Shown: positions 37,019-46,049 of the stretch, piece after piece
How the letters are laid out: each line of letters starts with the position of its first letter
Position numbering within the stretch: position 1 is the stretch's first letter
NCBI RefSeq assembly: GCF_003863965.1
Contig: NZ_RRCN01000001.1
Span: 3,926,304 to 3,990,303, forward strand
Direction of reading: 5' to 3'
DNA: 64,000 bases
Source of the DNA: Paenibacillus oralis
Lineage (GTDB): Bacteria; Bacillota; Bacilli; Paenibacillales; Paenibacillaceae
Made by a program: the position numbers and the translations under genes
Notes under the pieces: generated by a model
Seen by the model: only the letters and a program-made list of their open reading frames with translations
What the model was told of the DNA's origin: nothing
Database searches by the model: none

Positions 37019-38368
37019 ATGTTTCGACGAAAAGGATGGTCGCTCCTGTGCTCCATCGTTTTATGCCTGGGCGTTGCAGGCTGTTACGTAACGCCGGAAA
37101 AAGCGGCGCAGCAGCGATCTTTAAAAGTGATGTATTTTGGAGACAGCAGTTTTTTTGAAGACTACGGCGATTTATTTTTGAGCAAATACGGGGATGTTGA
37201 TTTGGTTGTCGCGGTCCTGGACCAGAGTACTCTTCCGCCGGAGAAAAGTTATCGTGAAGCGTTGGATGACTTTATTCGGCTTGAAAAACCGGATGTACTT
37301 TATTTATCGGCGGATGAATATGCGCGTTACGTCCAGGAAGGGCTGCTTGCCAGCCTGGAACCATACATTCAAGCGGATCATGATGAGCTGTCCGGCATGC
37401 AAAGCTCCATTATTGACTTTTTGAAGGAATTGGGGGGCGGACAACTTTATGGGCTTAGCCCGACGTTTTATAATACTGCTCTGTACTATAACGCGGATCT
37501 TTTTAAGCAATATGGAATTTCGCCTCCGCACGATAACATGACTTGGCAGGAAATCTTGGATCTGGCAGCGCGCTTTCCTGTGGATGGGAATGAGCAGCAG
37601 CGCATTTACGGGTTAAGCGTTCCGTTCGTGCAAACGGCCGATGACTTGGCGGCGAGGATCGCCAACACCCAGGGATTATCCACAGTCAATCCGAAAACGA
37701 TGCAAGTGACCTTAAATACGGACTCTTGGAAAAGCGTATGGAACATGGCGATAAACGGCGCTCAATCCAGCGCCGTATATTTGCCGGAAACTCCGTTTTA
37801 CGGCGGCTCGCTGCAGGATTTTCTGGATAACGATTTATTTGTGCAAGGACGCGTGGCAATGAAGCTGGATGATGCGGGTTTCATGCAAGTCTTGGCGGGA
37901 CTGACCCAAACGCTTCCGGACTATAAAGCCTTTCAGTTCGATACCGTAACGGGTCCGGTCGACCCGCTGGATAGGTCATCTTCAAGGGATATGGAAGTAG
38001 GGCAAATTTTCGCCATTCGCGCGGATACTCCCAATCTGGAGGCTGCTTGGGATTTCGTGGAGTATGTCAACAGCGACGATTATGCAGTGATAAAAGCGCG
38101 TGTATTTAACAGTAACTTATTAACGCGGACGGATCACTATAATGAAAGCCGTTTGCAGGCTTTTTACAAACTGGATCCATTGATGGTCGATTATAGTAGG
38201 AAAGCCGAAATTCCCGATACGTTCACGGAAAATTTCAATGCCTTGATCAGCACGGAGATGAGCAAAGCGGTGCGGAAACAAATTTCCTTGGAAGAGGCGC
38301 TGGACAACGTCTCCAAGACCGGGCAAGCCCTGCTGGATGAAGCATTAGCCAAACCAAAAAATCGCTAA
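37019..38368 (+). CDS. Extracellular solute-binding lipoprotein
   Basis: A 449-residue family-1 binding protein, lipid-anchored at Cys22 (GVAGC). Features: LEKPDVLYLSADEYARYVQEGLLASLEPY, YGLSPTFYNTALYYNADLFKQYGI, MTWQEILDLAARFP, and a C-terminal half with AWDFVEYVNSDDYAVIKARVF. It follows the M56 protease gene by 37 bases with an AAGGAGG site, and no permease genes follow. That position suggests a sensor or ligand-presenting role for the protease system rather than simple transport; this is inference. Confidence 0.85.
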   Translation: MFRRKGWSLLCSIVLCLGVAGCYVTPEKAAQQRSLKVMYFGDSSFFEDYGDLFLSKYGDVDLVVAVLDQSTLPPEKSYREALDDFIRLEKPDVLYLSADEYARYVQEGLLASLEPYIQADHDELSGMQSSIIDFLKELGGGQLYGLSPTFYNTALYYNADLFKQYGISPPHDNMTWQEILDLAARFPVDGNEQQRIYGLSVPFVQTADDLAARIANTQGLSTVNPKTMQVTLNTDSWKSVWNMAINGAQSSAVYLPETPFYGGSLQDFLDNDLFVQGRVAMKLDDAGFMQVLAGLTQTLPDYKAFQFDTVTGPVDPLDRSSSRDMEVGQIFAIRADTPNLEAAWDFVEYVNSDDYAVIKARVFNSNLLTRTDHYNESRLQAFYKLDPLMVDYSRKAEIPDTFTENFNALISTEMSKAVRKQISLEEALDNVSKTGQALLDEALAKPKNR

Positions 38369-38377
38369 CGATGTTGT

Positions 38378-38410
38378 CCCCCCTTTAGGCAATCGTTTCT
38401 AAAGGGGGGG
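38378..38410 (+). terminator. GC-rich hairpin behind the binding-protein gene
   Basis: CCCCCCTTTAG (38378-38388) pairs with CTAAAGGGGGG (38399-38409). It is followed by GCGTGCG rather than Ts, so it ends transcripts imperfectly if it is a terminator. Confidence 0.55.
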
Positions 38411-38457
38411 CGTGCGTTTGCACATCCGCAAATACGATAATTAAAAACAGATAAATA

Positions 38458-38484
38458 AAGACGCCCTCTGATGGGACGTCTCCT
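38458..38484 (-). terminator. Terminator of the small coiled-coil gene
   Basis: On the minus strand AGACGTCCC and GGGCGTCT pair around ATCAGA, followed by TTATTTAT. Confidence 0.6.
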
Positions 38485-38496
38485 CAAAACACTGTG

Positions 38497-38718
38497 CTAT
38501 TGCTTGGATTGCTGCTGCGCTTGCGCCGTCTGAATCGATGATTGGACCTGGCTGACCATCGTTTGAGCTTGCGCGATCTCGGTGGAAGCCTGTTTCAGTG
38601 CTTCTTCGCAAAGCGTTTGATTGGCGGCGGATTGTTCAATCGCTTGAACAATGAGATCTTTTGCAATCGAAGCGGCAGCTTCCGCTTTTTTCAGAGTATT
38701 CGTGTCAACCTGTGCCAC
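38497..38718 (-). CDS. Small coiled-coil protein of unknown function
   Basis: 73 residues, GTG start with a GGAGGAA site. The whole chain is an Ala/Gln-rich amphipathic helix with heptad spacing (KKAEAAASIAKDLIVQAIEQ, ASTEIAQAQTMVSQVQSSI) ending in AQAQQQSKQ, so a coiled coil or helical bundle is expected. A single Cys lies in the middle. No membrane segment and no recognised family. Its own terminator suggests it is a separate gene. Confidence 0.6.
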   Translation of the reverse strand: MAQVDTNTLKKAEAAASIAKDLIVQAIEQSAANQTLCEEALKQASTEIAQAQTMVSQVQSSIQTAQAQQQSKQ

Positions 38719-38827
38719 TTTTTATTCCTCCATCCATTACAATTTTGTACGCAATCAAACATAATATCCCTTGATGGTTTCGGAGAAATACATGGAAAAA
38801 TAATGCATCTGATGATTTGTGGAAACA

Positions 38828-39538
38828 TCAAACAATCAACTCAAACCTGTCCCCCAAGATCAATTGTTTGGAACGATGGATCTTCTGGCCGTCCGGACTG
38901 CTGACCGTACTTCGGATACACAGCAGAGGATGGCCTTCCTCGATATTTAAGTAGGTGGCCACATCGAAGGAAGCGTATTCCATCACGATATATTTTCGGG
39001 ATATGCCAAATGTGATTTTATGTTTATTTCTTAAAATTTCGTACAGTGATTTATGATTTAAATCTTCCTGCAGCAAAAAAGAAAAGGAAGAAGGAAGCCG
39101 GGTATATTCCACAGATACAGGGACATCGTCGGCATATCTGATTCTTTCGATGTTAATGATTTTATCCCCGGGTTTTAAACCCAAATGCTCCTGATCCGCA
39201 GCGGTAGCCTCTTCAATTACGCACTTGATCACTTTTGCCCCAGGGACCTTGTTTTGCAGCTTGCAAGTATCGGTGAATCCAATCGTCTCCGTGACGTTTT
39301 TCTTGATCTTCTCTTTCGTAATGAAGGTGCCTTTCCCCGGGATTCGCACCAAATACCCGTCAGAGGTAAGCGAATCGAGAGCGGCGCGGACCGTAACCCG
39401 GCTCACATTGTTGGTTTCGCTGAGCTCCAATTCCGTAGGGAGTTTGTCCCCTGGCTTCAGGGTACCGTTATGGATGGAGTCCAAAATTTTATCTTGCAGC
39501 TGTTTATATAATGGCGCGGATTCTGTATGATCGACCAT
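38828..39538 (-). CDS. GntR/HutC-family regulator with UTRA domain (FrlR-like)
   Basis: A 236-residue repressor: winged helix at residues 1-72 (PLYKQLQDKILDSIHNGTL, GDKLPTELELSETNNVSRVT, GYLVRIPGKGTFI) and a UTRA ligand domain from about 90 (KPGDKIINIERIRYADDVPVS, EYTRLPSSFSFLL). It is divergent from the fructoselysine operon, as is usual for FrlR, which senses phosphorylated Amadori products in B. subtilis. ATG 39538 follows TTGGAGG. Related inverted motifs lie in the shared gap. Confidence 0.88.
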   Translation of the reverse strand: MVDHTESAPLYKQLQDKILDSIHNGTLKPGDKLPTELELSETNNVSRVTVRAALDSLTSDGYLVRIPGKGTFITKEKIKKNVTETIGFTDTCKLQNKVPGAKVIKCVIEEATAADQEHLGLKPGDKIINIERIRYADDVPVSVEYTRLPSSFSFLLQEDLNHKSLYEILRNKHKITFGISRKYIVMEYASFDVATYLNIEEGHPLLCIRSTVSSPDGQKIHRSKQLILGDRFELIV

Positions 39539-39558
39539 GGTTTTACCTCCAAAAAACT

Positions 39559-39671
39559 TTGTATTATATTGTTTTATTTCTCTACCTCTATATTATAACA
39601 ATATGTACAAGCTGTGAACCTAAAAAAAGCAGAAAAGTGCCCTTGCCTAATGTATTATTATGTGTTATTAT
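39559..39671. promoter_or_regulatory. Divergent gntR / frlB promoter region
   Basis: For frlB: -35 TTGCCT (39643-39648), 17 bases, -10 TATTAT (39666-39671). For the regulator, minus strand: TTCACA (39618-39613), 17 bases, TAATAT (39595-39590). Two related, oppositely oriented motifs, TTGTATTATATTGTT (39559-39573) and AACAATATGTACAA (39597-39610), flank the regulator start region and are candidates for the GntR-protein operator. Confidence 0.55.
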
Positions 39672-39746
39672 CGCATCAAGACATTCCAATACAATACACC
39701 GGTGAGGAATGAAAACAAACTAAATGTATCATACAAGGAGAAGACA

Positions 39747-40721
39747 ATGGATATAAAACAAATTATTGGAGAAATTGTGGCGGGGAAACAAGAAGTCGGA
39801 GGTATTAAGCAGGTTTATTATGTAGCTTGCGGCGGTTCTTATGGCGCTTTTTATCCAGCCAAAACTTTTCTGGAGAAAGAGGCCAAGGATATTAAAGTAG
39901 GGCTGTATAACAGCAATGAGTTTGTGCACAACACGCCTAAAGCATTTGGCGAAAATTCGGTGCTGGTGGTAGCCTCCCATAAAGGCAATACGCCGGAGAC
40001 AGTGAAAGCGGCGGAGATCGGCAAAAAGGCAGGTGTTCCGGTCATTGCGTTAACCTGGCTCACCGATTCGCCGATTACGGAGCACGCGGACTATGTGGTG
40101 AAATATACCTTTGGCGAAGGCAAGGATATCGCTGGAGAAAAAACCATAAAAGCCCTGTTGACGGCGGTAGAAGCCTTGAATCAGACTGAGGGATACGAGC
40201 ACTACAATCAATTCCTCGATGGCGTGGCCAAAATCGATCACATTGTTAAAAACGCTTGCAAACACGTGGCCAAACGGGCTCTGGCTTTCGCTAAAAATCA
40301 CAAAGACGATAACGTCATTTACACCATGGCCAGCGGAGCCGGTTACGGGGCCGCCTACATGGAAAGCATCTGTATCTTCATGGAAATGCAGTGGATCAAC
40401 TCCTCCAGCATTCATTCGGGCGAATTTTTCCACGGGCCGTTTGAGATTACGGATGCGGAGATTCCGTTCGTCATTCAGATTTCCGAAGGAAGCACCCGGC
40501 CGCTGGATGAAAGAGCGCTGAACTTCCTGAACCGTTATGCCAAGCGAGTGGAAGTATTGGACGCCAAGGATTTGGGCTTGTCCACCATCGACAGCTCCGT
40601 GGTCGATTACTTCAACCATTCCCTGTTTAATAACGTTTATCCGGTTTACAATCAAGCTTTGGCGGTGGAAAGAGAACATCCGCTTACAACTCGCAGATAT
40701 ATGTGGAAGGTTGAATATTAA
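39747..40721 (+). CDS. frlB: Fructoselysine-6-phosphate deglycase (SIS family)
   Basis: Splits phosphorylated Amadori products into glucose 6-phosphate and a free amino acid. The 324-residue protein has two SIS domains: YYVACGGSYGAFYPAKTFL, VLVVASHKGNTPETVKAAEI in the first, and YTMASGAGYGAAYMESICIF, SGEFFHGPFE and the C-terminal HPLTTRRYMWKVEY in the second, as in FrlB. The frame is open from 39660, but ATG 39747 follows AAGGAG. It overlaps the kinase gene by one base (TAATG), indicating tight coupling. Confidence 0.92.
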   Translation: MDIKQIIGEIVAGKQEVGGIKQVYYVACGGSYGAFYPAKTFLEKEAKDIKVGLYNSNEFVHNTPKAFGENSVLVVASHKGNTPETVKAAEIGKKAGVPVIALTWLTDSPITEHADYVVKYTFGEGKDIAGEKTIKALLTAVEALNQTEGYEHYNQFLDGVAKIDHIVKNACKHVAKRALAFAKNHKDDNVIYTMASGAGYGAAYMESICIFMEMQWINSSSIHSGEFFHGPFEITDAEIPFVIQISEGSTRPLDERALNFLNRYAKRVEVLDAKDLGLSTIDSSVVDYFNHSLFNNVYPVYNQALAVEREHPLTTRRYMWKVEY

Positions 40722-41590
40722 TGGAAAAATATAAGGTTATCGGCATCGGCGACAACGTAGTAGACAAGTATGTCCACCAGGGTATGATGTACCCTGGTGG
40801 AAACGCCTTGAACTTCTGCGCTTATGCCACAATGTGTGAAATGGAAGCGTCTTATTTGGGTAAATTCGGCAACGACCAAGTCGCCCATTATATCCAGCGG
40901 GTGATGGACGAATTGCAGATCGAACACAGTCATTGCCGGAATTTTGAAGGGGAAAACGGGTATGCGCGGGTTACGTTGGAAAACGGCGACCGTGTATTTC
41001 TCGGTTCGAACAAAGGCGGGATCGCCAAGGAAAAGGCTTGGGATTTTACGGAAGACGACCTGGATTATATTAAACAATTCTCCGTGATTCATACTAGTTT
41101 AAACAGCTATATCGAACAGGATCTGGCCATCTTAAAAACAAGCCATGTACCGATCTCCTTTGACTTTTCGGTGCGTTGGAATGACGAGTATTTGGAGCAA
41201 GTATGCCGGTATGCGGACATTTCCTTTCTTTCCTGCAGCCATTTAACGGAAAGCGAGCGAGAAAGAGAAATGCGAAAAGCCCAAAAATTCGGCTCCAAAA
41301 TGGTGATCGGAACGGTGGGAGAAAACGGCTCATTCGCGTTGTATAAAGATCAGTGGATGTACCAACCGGCCGTATTGACGGAAACGGTGGACACGATGGG
41401 AGCGGGCGATTCTTATTTAACAGCCTTTCTTGTCGGGATGATCAGAAGCTCGAAAGACGGCAACATGTTCTCGGGTTCAGATGAGGAGATGCTGCGCAAA
41501 ATCAAAGCAAGCATGGAGCAGGGAGCCGCATTTGCCGCGAAGATTTGCCGGATCAACGGGGCATTTGGCCATGGCACGGCAATCGTATAA
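40721..41590 (+). CDS. frlD: Fructoselysine 6-kinase (PfkB family)
   Basis: Phosphorylates the sugar part of imported fructose-amines at O6, preparing them for FrlB. A 289-residue ribokinase-fold protein: IGIGDNVVDKYVHQGMMYPGGNALNFCAYA at the N-terminus with the GG substrate hinge, and the ATP/anion-hole motif DTMGAGDSYLTAF with catalytic Asp near the C-terminus. High similarity to B. subtilis FrlD-type sequence is apparent from the start motif. It is co-transcribed with frlB. Confidence 0.92.
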   Translation: MEKYKVIGIGDNVVDKYVHQGMMYPGGNALNFCAYATMCEMEASYLGKFGNDQVAHYIQRVMDELQIEHSHCRNFEGENGYARVTLENGDRVFLGSNKGGIAKEKAWDFTEDDLDYIKQFSVIHTSLNSYIEQDLAILKTSHVPISFDFSVRWNDEYLEQVCRYADISFLSCSHLTESEREREMRKAQKFGSKMVIGTVGENGSFALYKDQWMYQPAVLTETVDTMGAGDSYLTAFLVGMIRSSKDGNMFSGSDEEMLRKIKASMEQGAAFAAKICRINGAFGHGTAIV

Positions 41591-41674
41591 AGAACCCTCC
41601 AACTTAAAAATAGACACCTTAAATCGGCATTTTGTAAGCGTATTCAGAGAATAACATAAGGAGGGCGAACCTTC

Positions 41675-42991
41675 ATGTTCTGGTTTCAGCTGTTCATCAT
41701 CATTTTGCTCATCTTCTTTGGCGCCAGAAAAGGCGATGTATTTATGGGCTTGCTCGGCGGCGTGGGCGTGGCGATCTTTGTTTTTATCTTCCACGTCCAA
41801 CCGGCGGCACCTCCCATCGATGTCATGCTGATTATTTTAGCGGTCGTTTTGGCGGCCTCAGCGCTGCAGTCTTCGGGCGGGCTTAATTTTCTTGTTCACC
41901 TTGCGGAAAAAATGCTTAGTAAGTCGCCTAAAAATATTACCATCATAGCTCCGATCATCTCCTGGTTGTTTACTTTCTTGTCGGGAACGGGACATGTTGT
42001 CTATAGTTTATTACCGATTATCAATGAACTGGCCATCGATAATAAAATCAGACCGGAAAGACCGATTTCAAACAGTATCATCGCCTCCCAGCAGGCGATC
42101 ACCTGCTCGCCGGTATCGGCGGCCACCGCCGCGATGATCGGATTTATGGCCCCGCTTGGAATCAGTTTGGGAACCATCTTGACCATTGCAATACCGGCTA
42201 CACTTTTGGGGGTTGTTGCAAGCGCTGTATTGACGATGCGCAAAGGCAAAGAGCTGGAGGAAGATCCGGAATATTTGCGGAGGCTGGCGGAAGGATTAAT
42301 CGCCAAACCGGAGCAAAATGCCGAGAAACAAGCAGTTACAAAGGGCGCGAAAGCCTCGGTTGTGCTCTTTTTGCTGGGCGTTCTGGCGATTGTCATCATG
42401 GGCTTGTTTACCAACCTGCGTCCATCTTGGGTGCTAAATGGCGAAACTACGCTTTTATCCTTGCCGAATACGATTGAAATCATTATGCTGGTTTGCGCTA
42501 CGCTCATCATTATCTTTGGCCGTCCGGCGATTGAAACGATTCTTAACGGCCCGATATTTAGGGCGGGTGCGCTGGCGATGGTTTGCGCTTTTGGGCTGGC
42601 TTGGATGAGCAGCACCTTCATCAACGGACAAACCGCTTTCATTCAGGATCATGTCGCCACCATCGTAAATAGTCATCCCTGGACGCTTGCCGTGATCATG
42701 TTTGTCGTTGCCGCTTTGACGACGAGCCAAGGGGCCACGACATTGATTATGATCCCGATCGCCATCGCCCTGCATCTGCCTCCTTATATCATCATCGGAG
42801 CGTGGATGGCCGTTAATGCCAACTACTTTTTGCCGGTCGCGTCGCAGTGTCTTGCCGCCATCTCGTTTGATACCGCGGGAACGACCAAAATCGGTAAATT
42901 TGTATTAAATCATAGTTTCATGATACCCGGATTAATTAATACCGTGGTCTCCGTCATCATAGCCACCTTGATTGGAAGCGCTTTATTATAA
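41675..42991 (+). CDS. Dcu-family (DcuA/DcuB-type) transporter
   Basis: A 438-residue polytopic membrane protein of about 11-12 helices. Motifs of the anaerobic C4-dicarboxylate family are clear: FLSGTGHVVYSLLPIINELAI, RPISNSIIASQQAITCSPVSAATAAM, and the C-terminal SQGATTLIMIPIAIAL ... NANYFLPVASQCLAAISFD. It is 84 bases behind frlD with an AAGGAGGGCG site. In E. coli and Bacillus, Amadori products enter by an amino-acid permease (FrlA) or an ABC importer; here a Dcu-type carrier takes that place, so its substrate may be a fructose-amine rather than a dicarboxylate. Confidence 0.88.
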   Translation: MFWFQLFIIILLIFFGARKGDVFMGLLGGVGVAIFVFIFHVQPAAPPIDVMLIILAVVLAASALQSSGGLNFLVHLAEKMLSKSPKNITIIAPIISWLFTFLSGTGHVVYSLLPIINELAIDNKIRPERPISNSIIASQQAITCSPVSAATAAMIGFMAPLGISLGTILTIAIPATLLGVVASAVLTMRKGKELEEDPEYLRRLAEGLIAKPEQNAEKQAVTKGAKASVVLFLLGVLAIVIMGLFTNLRPSWVLNGETTLLSLPNTIEIIMLVCATLIIIFGRPAIETILNGPIFRAGALAMVCAFGLAWMSSTFINGQTAFIQDHVATIVNSHPWTLAVIMFVVAALTTSQGATTLIMIPIAIALHLPPYIIIGAWMAVNANYFLPVASQCLAAISFDTAGTTKIGKFVLNHSFMIPGLINTVVSVIIATLIGSALL

Positions 42992-43026
42992 CCGCTTGTC
43001 ACAAGCAAAGGAGGAATCTGGTTAAT

Positions 43027-43857
43027 ATGATACAAATCTCGCAAGTGGCCGCCGCGAACTATCATTATAAAAGGTATTCCTTGGAGTATTTCTTGAGTTC
43101 CGCCGCACGGTTGGGATTCCGCAATATTGAATTATGGGCATCGGGCCCGCATTTCCATTTGGACTATTTTACAATTCAAGATGTCAAAAGTTTGCAGCAA
43201 AAAATAAAAGCACGCCGGTTGCAGGTGATCTGCCTGACCCCTGAGCAGTATGTCTATCCGGTCAGCATCAGCCATCCCGATCCGGAGTACCGCAAGCACA
43301 GCGTCGAGTTTTTTCGCCGCCATATTGAAGCCGCGTCCCTTCTCGAATGCGACCGAGTGCTGGTGACCACGGGGATCGCCTATTTGGACGCCGATGAGAC
43401 GGAAACGTGGAATTGGTGCCGGGAATCTTTGAGCGAAATTTGCAAAACGGCGGAAAAAGAAGGAGTTTACCTTCCCGTGGAGGCGTTTACCAGCTTTTCC
43501 ACGCACGTGTTCAACCGGGCCGAGCATATTTCTAGGATGATCAAAGAGGTAGGGAGCCCGTATTTGAAAGGGTTGGCGGATACGGATGTGATGGCCACGA
43601 CAGGCAAGGATACGATCCATGACTTCATCAGGGAACTCGGAAATGATTTGAATCATGTCCACTTTGTAGACGGAAATCCCGGAGGGCATCTGGTTCCCGG
43701 AGAAGGCCAGCTCAATATGGACGAAGCTTTGAAGGCGCTTAACGATATCGATTATAAGGGATACCTGGGCCTGGAATTGCTGGATAGAAGGTATATTTTG
43801 GATCCGGAAAAAGCGATGCGGGATTCGCTCGCGTGGTTTGAAAAGCACTTATCCTAA
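43027..43857 (+). CDS. frlC: FrlC-like sugar epimerase (TIM barrel)
   Basis: In E. coli FrlC interconverts fructoselysine and psicoselysine. The 276-residue protein is a xylose-isomerase-like TIM barrel: SQVAAANYHYKRYSLEYFLS, FRNIELWASGPHFHLDYF, CLTPEQYVYPVSISHPD, LPVEAFTSFSTHVFN, GLADTDVMATTGKDTI, LNHVHFVDGNPGGHLVPGEG and the metal-binding Glu in LGLELLDRRY. Metal ligands Glu, Asp, His and Glu can be assigned. It follows the transporter gene by 35 bases with AAGGAGG. Confidence 0.88.
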   Translation: MIQISQVAAANYHYKRYSLEYFLSSAARLGFRNIELWASGPHFHLDYFTIQDVKSLQQKIKARRLQVICLTPEQYVYPVSISHPDPEYRKHSVEFFRRHIEAASLLECDRVLVTTGIAYLDADETETWNWCRESLSEICKTAEKEGVYLPVEAFTSFSTHVFNRAEHISRMIKEVGSPYLKGLADTDVMATTGKDTIHDFIRELGNDLNHVHFVDGNPGGHLVPGEGQLNMDEALKALNDIDYKGYLGLELLDRRYILDPEKAMRDSLAWFEKHLS

Positions 43858-43890
43858 TACCCATCTGCGAAATGAGCGAGGCCGAATTAT

Positions 43891-44700
43891 ATGAACAAAG
43901 GAAGGGGAAGCGAGGGCGTGCGAATAGCGGGAGTTGGATTCAGCTGCGTGGATGTTTATGACCAATTGAACAGGATGTATCCAACCGGGAATAGTGTCGA
44001 TTTTGTTATTCATATGCGCAGAATGGGAGTTCAGGCTTCCATGGTCAGTGTGGTCGGGACGGATGCATACGGCGACATGATGATCGACATGCTGAAAACA
44101 GAGAAGATCGATGTATCCCATCTTAGCGTGCGGCAGGGCAGTACGGCGGTTTTCAAGATGGAGCTGAATGGGAACGATCGCGTGCACAAGGAAAAAATCG
44201 AAGGCGTTATGGCGCATTTCGCATTGAATGAGGATGACCGGCGATTTATTGCGGAGCACGATGCACTCCACACCAATCTGTCCGGCAGGATCGAGCGGGA
44301 ATTGCCTTATTTCCGGGAGCGGGGCGTCTCCATTGTGTTTGATTTCTCCACGCGAACGAAGAAGGATATTGCCGGGGCGATTTTGCCGGATGTGGACTAC
44401 GCATTTTTCTCCTATACGGAGGAGGACGCGTATATTACGGAGTTCATCGCATGGGCGCAGGCGTTGGGGCCGCGTATCGTCATCGCGACGTTAGGGGAGC
44501 GCGGCAGTCTGGCTTATGACGGCAAGACGTTGTATCGCGGTCAGATTGTGCCTGCGGAGGTTGTCAACACGGTAGGGGCGGGAGATTCCTTCTGTGCCGG
44601 CTTCATGTATGGCGAACTGCAAGGCTGGTCCATTTCGGAATCGCTGAATCATGGCGCTCGAACGGCAGCCGGGGTTGTCACCAAATTCGAACCCTACTGA
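43891..44700 (+). CDS. Second PfkB-family sugar kinase (FrlD-like)
   Basis: A 269-residue ribokinase-fold kinase with the same layout as the FrlD protein upstream: GVGFSCVDVYDQLNRMYPTG then NSVDFVIHMRRMG, FDFSTRTKKDI, and VNTVGAGDSFCAGFMYGEL as catalytic loop. It is clearly a paralogue, not a copy, of 40721-41590. GTG 43918 (V-R-I-A-G-V-G) is an alternative start that matches the usual FrlD N-terminus. A second kinase in one operon suggests a second sugar-amine or stereoisomer. Confidence 0.85.
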   Translation: MNKGRGSEGVRIAGVGFSCVDVYDQLNRMYPTGNSVDFVIHMRRMGVQASMVSVVGTDAYGDMMIDMLKTEKIDVSHLSVRQGSTAVFKMELNGNDRVHKEKIEGVMAHFALNEDDRRFIAEHDALHTNLSGRIERELPYFRERGVSIVFDFSTRTKKDIAGAILPDVDYAFFSYTEEDAYITEFIAWAQALGPRIVIATLGERGSLAYDGKTLYRGQIVPAEVVNTVGAGDSFCAGFMYGELQGWSISESLNHGARTAAGVVTKFEPY

Positions 44701-44731
44701 AATAGGACAGACCAGAGAAGAGGTGTTTTCT

Positions 44732-45604
44732 TTGATTATTGATGTGCACACACATCCAATTTTCCACAAGGCAATTTGCGGGGACAAAGAGACGTTGGAA
44801 TATCGAAAACGGGAGTTCGGCATATTCAAACAGTCGCCAACTCCGGTCGAATCGGTGCTTCAGGAGATGGACTACAATGGCGTAACGCGCTCTGTGCTGC
44901 TCCCGCTGGATCTGACGACCAGAAGCGGCGGCTGGATTGTCGCGAATGAAGAGGTGCGAACGCTGGTCGATCTTGCGCCGGACCGGTTTATCGGTTTTGC
45001 CAGCGTGGATCCGTATCGCGAGGATGCGGCAGAGGCGCTGGAGTACGCGTTCGCCCATCTGAAGCTGAGCGGCCTGAAGCTTCATCCTTCAAAGCAGAAA
45101 TTTTACCCCGATGATGATAGGCTGAAGCCGCTCTACGAGATTTGCGTGAAATACGACAAACCGATCATGTTCCACGCGGGTATGAGCTGGGAGCCTGACG
45201 CTCCGGCCGTATATTCGCACCCGCTGCGTTTCGAGGAAGTGGCGATCGCGTATCCCGAGCTTCGCATATGCCTGGCGCATTTCGGCTGGCCATGGATTCA
45301 AGAGACGGTGATGCTGCTGCTGAAATATCCGAATGTGTTCACGGACACGTCATTGCTCCATATGGATAATGCGCTTGACTTCTATACGCAGATTTTCAAA
45401 GTGAACATGGGTCCGCTCTGGATAGAGCGCAATCTGAGAGACAAGGTCATGTTCGGCACCAACACGCCCCGATTCAAGGCGAAGCGGCTTTTGCCGGCGC
45501 TTGAGGCGATGGCGTTCCGGCCGAAGACATTGCAGAAGATTCTGAGCGGCAACGCTGAGGTTTTCCTGGGAGAGAGGAGGAATGAGCGGCCTTGGTTAAA
45601 TTAA
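44732..45604 (+). CDS. Amidohydrolase family-2 protein
   Basis: A metal-dependent TIM-barrel hydrolase or decarboxylase of 290 residues. Ligands: IIDVHTHP at the N-terminus, LSGLKLHPSKQKFYPDDD, KPIMFHAGMSWEP (His), CLAHFGWPWIQETVMLL (His) and VMFGTNTPRF, where the last Asp is commonly in a GTD/GSD motif but reads GTN here. The frame opens at 44651, inside the kinase gene; TTG 44732 follows AAGAGGTG and starts the metal motif at once, so it is preferred. Its place in the frl operon suggests processing of the freed amine part, unproven. Confidence 0.82.
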   Translation: MIIDVHTHPIFHKAICGDKETLEYRKREFGIFKQSPTPVESVLQEMDYNGVTRSVLLPLDLTTRSGGWIVANEEVRTLVDLAPDRFIGFASVDPYREDAAEALEYAFAHLKLSGLKLHPSKQKFYPDDDRLKPLYEICVKYDKPIMFHAGMSWEPDAPAVYSHPLRFEEVAIAYPELRICLAHFGWPWIQETVMLLLKYPNVFTDTSLLHMDNALDFYTQIFKVNMGPLWIERNLRDKVMFGTNTPRFKAKRLLPALEAMAFRPKTLQKILSGNAEVFLGERRNERPWLN

Positions 45605-46020
45605 AAACGCTTGTGCTCAGGTCAACAGCCGAATTTCAGATGATCAAAATTACGAGGGAGATTCAAAGTTTCGTGGAACAATGCGGCATAGTCAACGGTC
45701 TGGCGGCTGTTATCTCGGCACATACGACTACCGGCATTATGGTCAACGAAGGACTGGAATGCGTGGAGACGGATATCGAGGAATTGCTGGAACGTTTGGC
45801 ACCCAAGGATTGGCCATACGCTCATGCGCATTTCCTGCCGTCCTACGGCGCAACGGGCAGCAATTCTCCCTCGCATCTCAAGTCGATGATTTCCGGCAAC
45901 AGCTGCATGTTCGTTGTGCAGGATGGGAAGCTGGTGTCGGGCGACGCCCAGGATGTGTATTTGGCCGAATTCGACGGTCCGAAGAGCAGGAAAGTTTACA
46001 TTCAGGTTATCGGAGAGTAA
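45592..46020 (+). CDS. YjbQ-family (UPF0047) protein
   Basis: A 142-residue protein of the YjbQ family: VNGLAAVISAHTTTGIMVNEG, WPYAHAHFLPSYGATGSNSPSHLKSMI and QDVYLAEFDGP, with the conserved His and Asp/Glu cluster. Members have been linked to thiamine-phosphate synthase-like activity and to purine/metabolite repair, but the physiological role is unsettled. TTG 45592 overlaps the end of the amidohydrolase gene and is placed behind AGGAGG. Confidence 0.82.
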   Translation: MVKLKTLVLRSTAEFQMIKITREIQSFVEQCGIVNGLAAVISAHTTTGIMVNEGLECVETDIEELLERLAPKDWPYAHAHFLPSYGATGSNSPSHLKSMISGNSCMFVVQDGKLVSGDAQDVYLAEFDGPKSRKVYIQVIGE

Positions 46021-46049
46021 CTGCGAAATGCGAAAGGAATGGTAAACCG

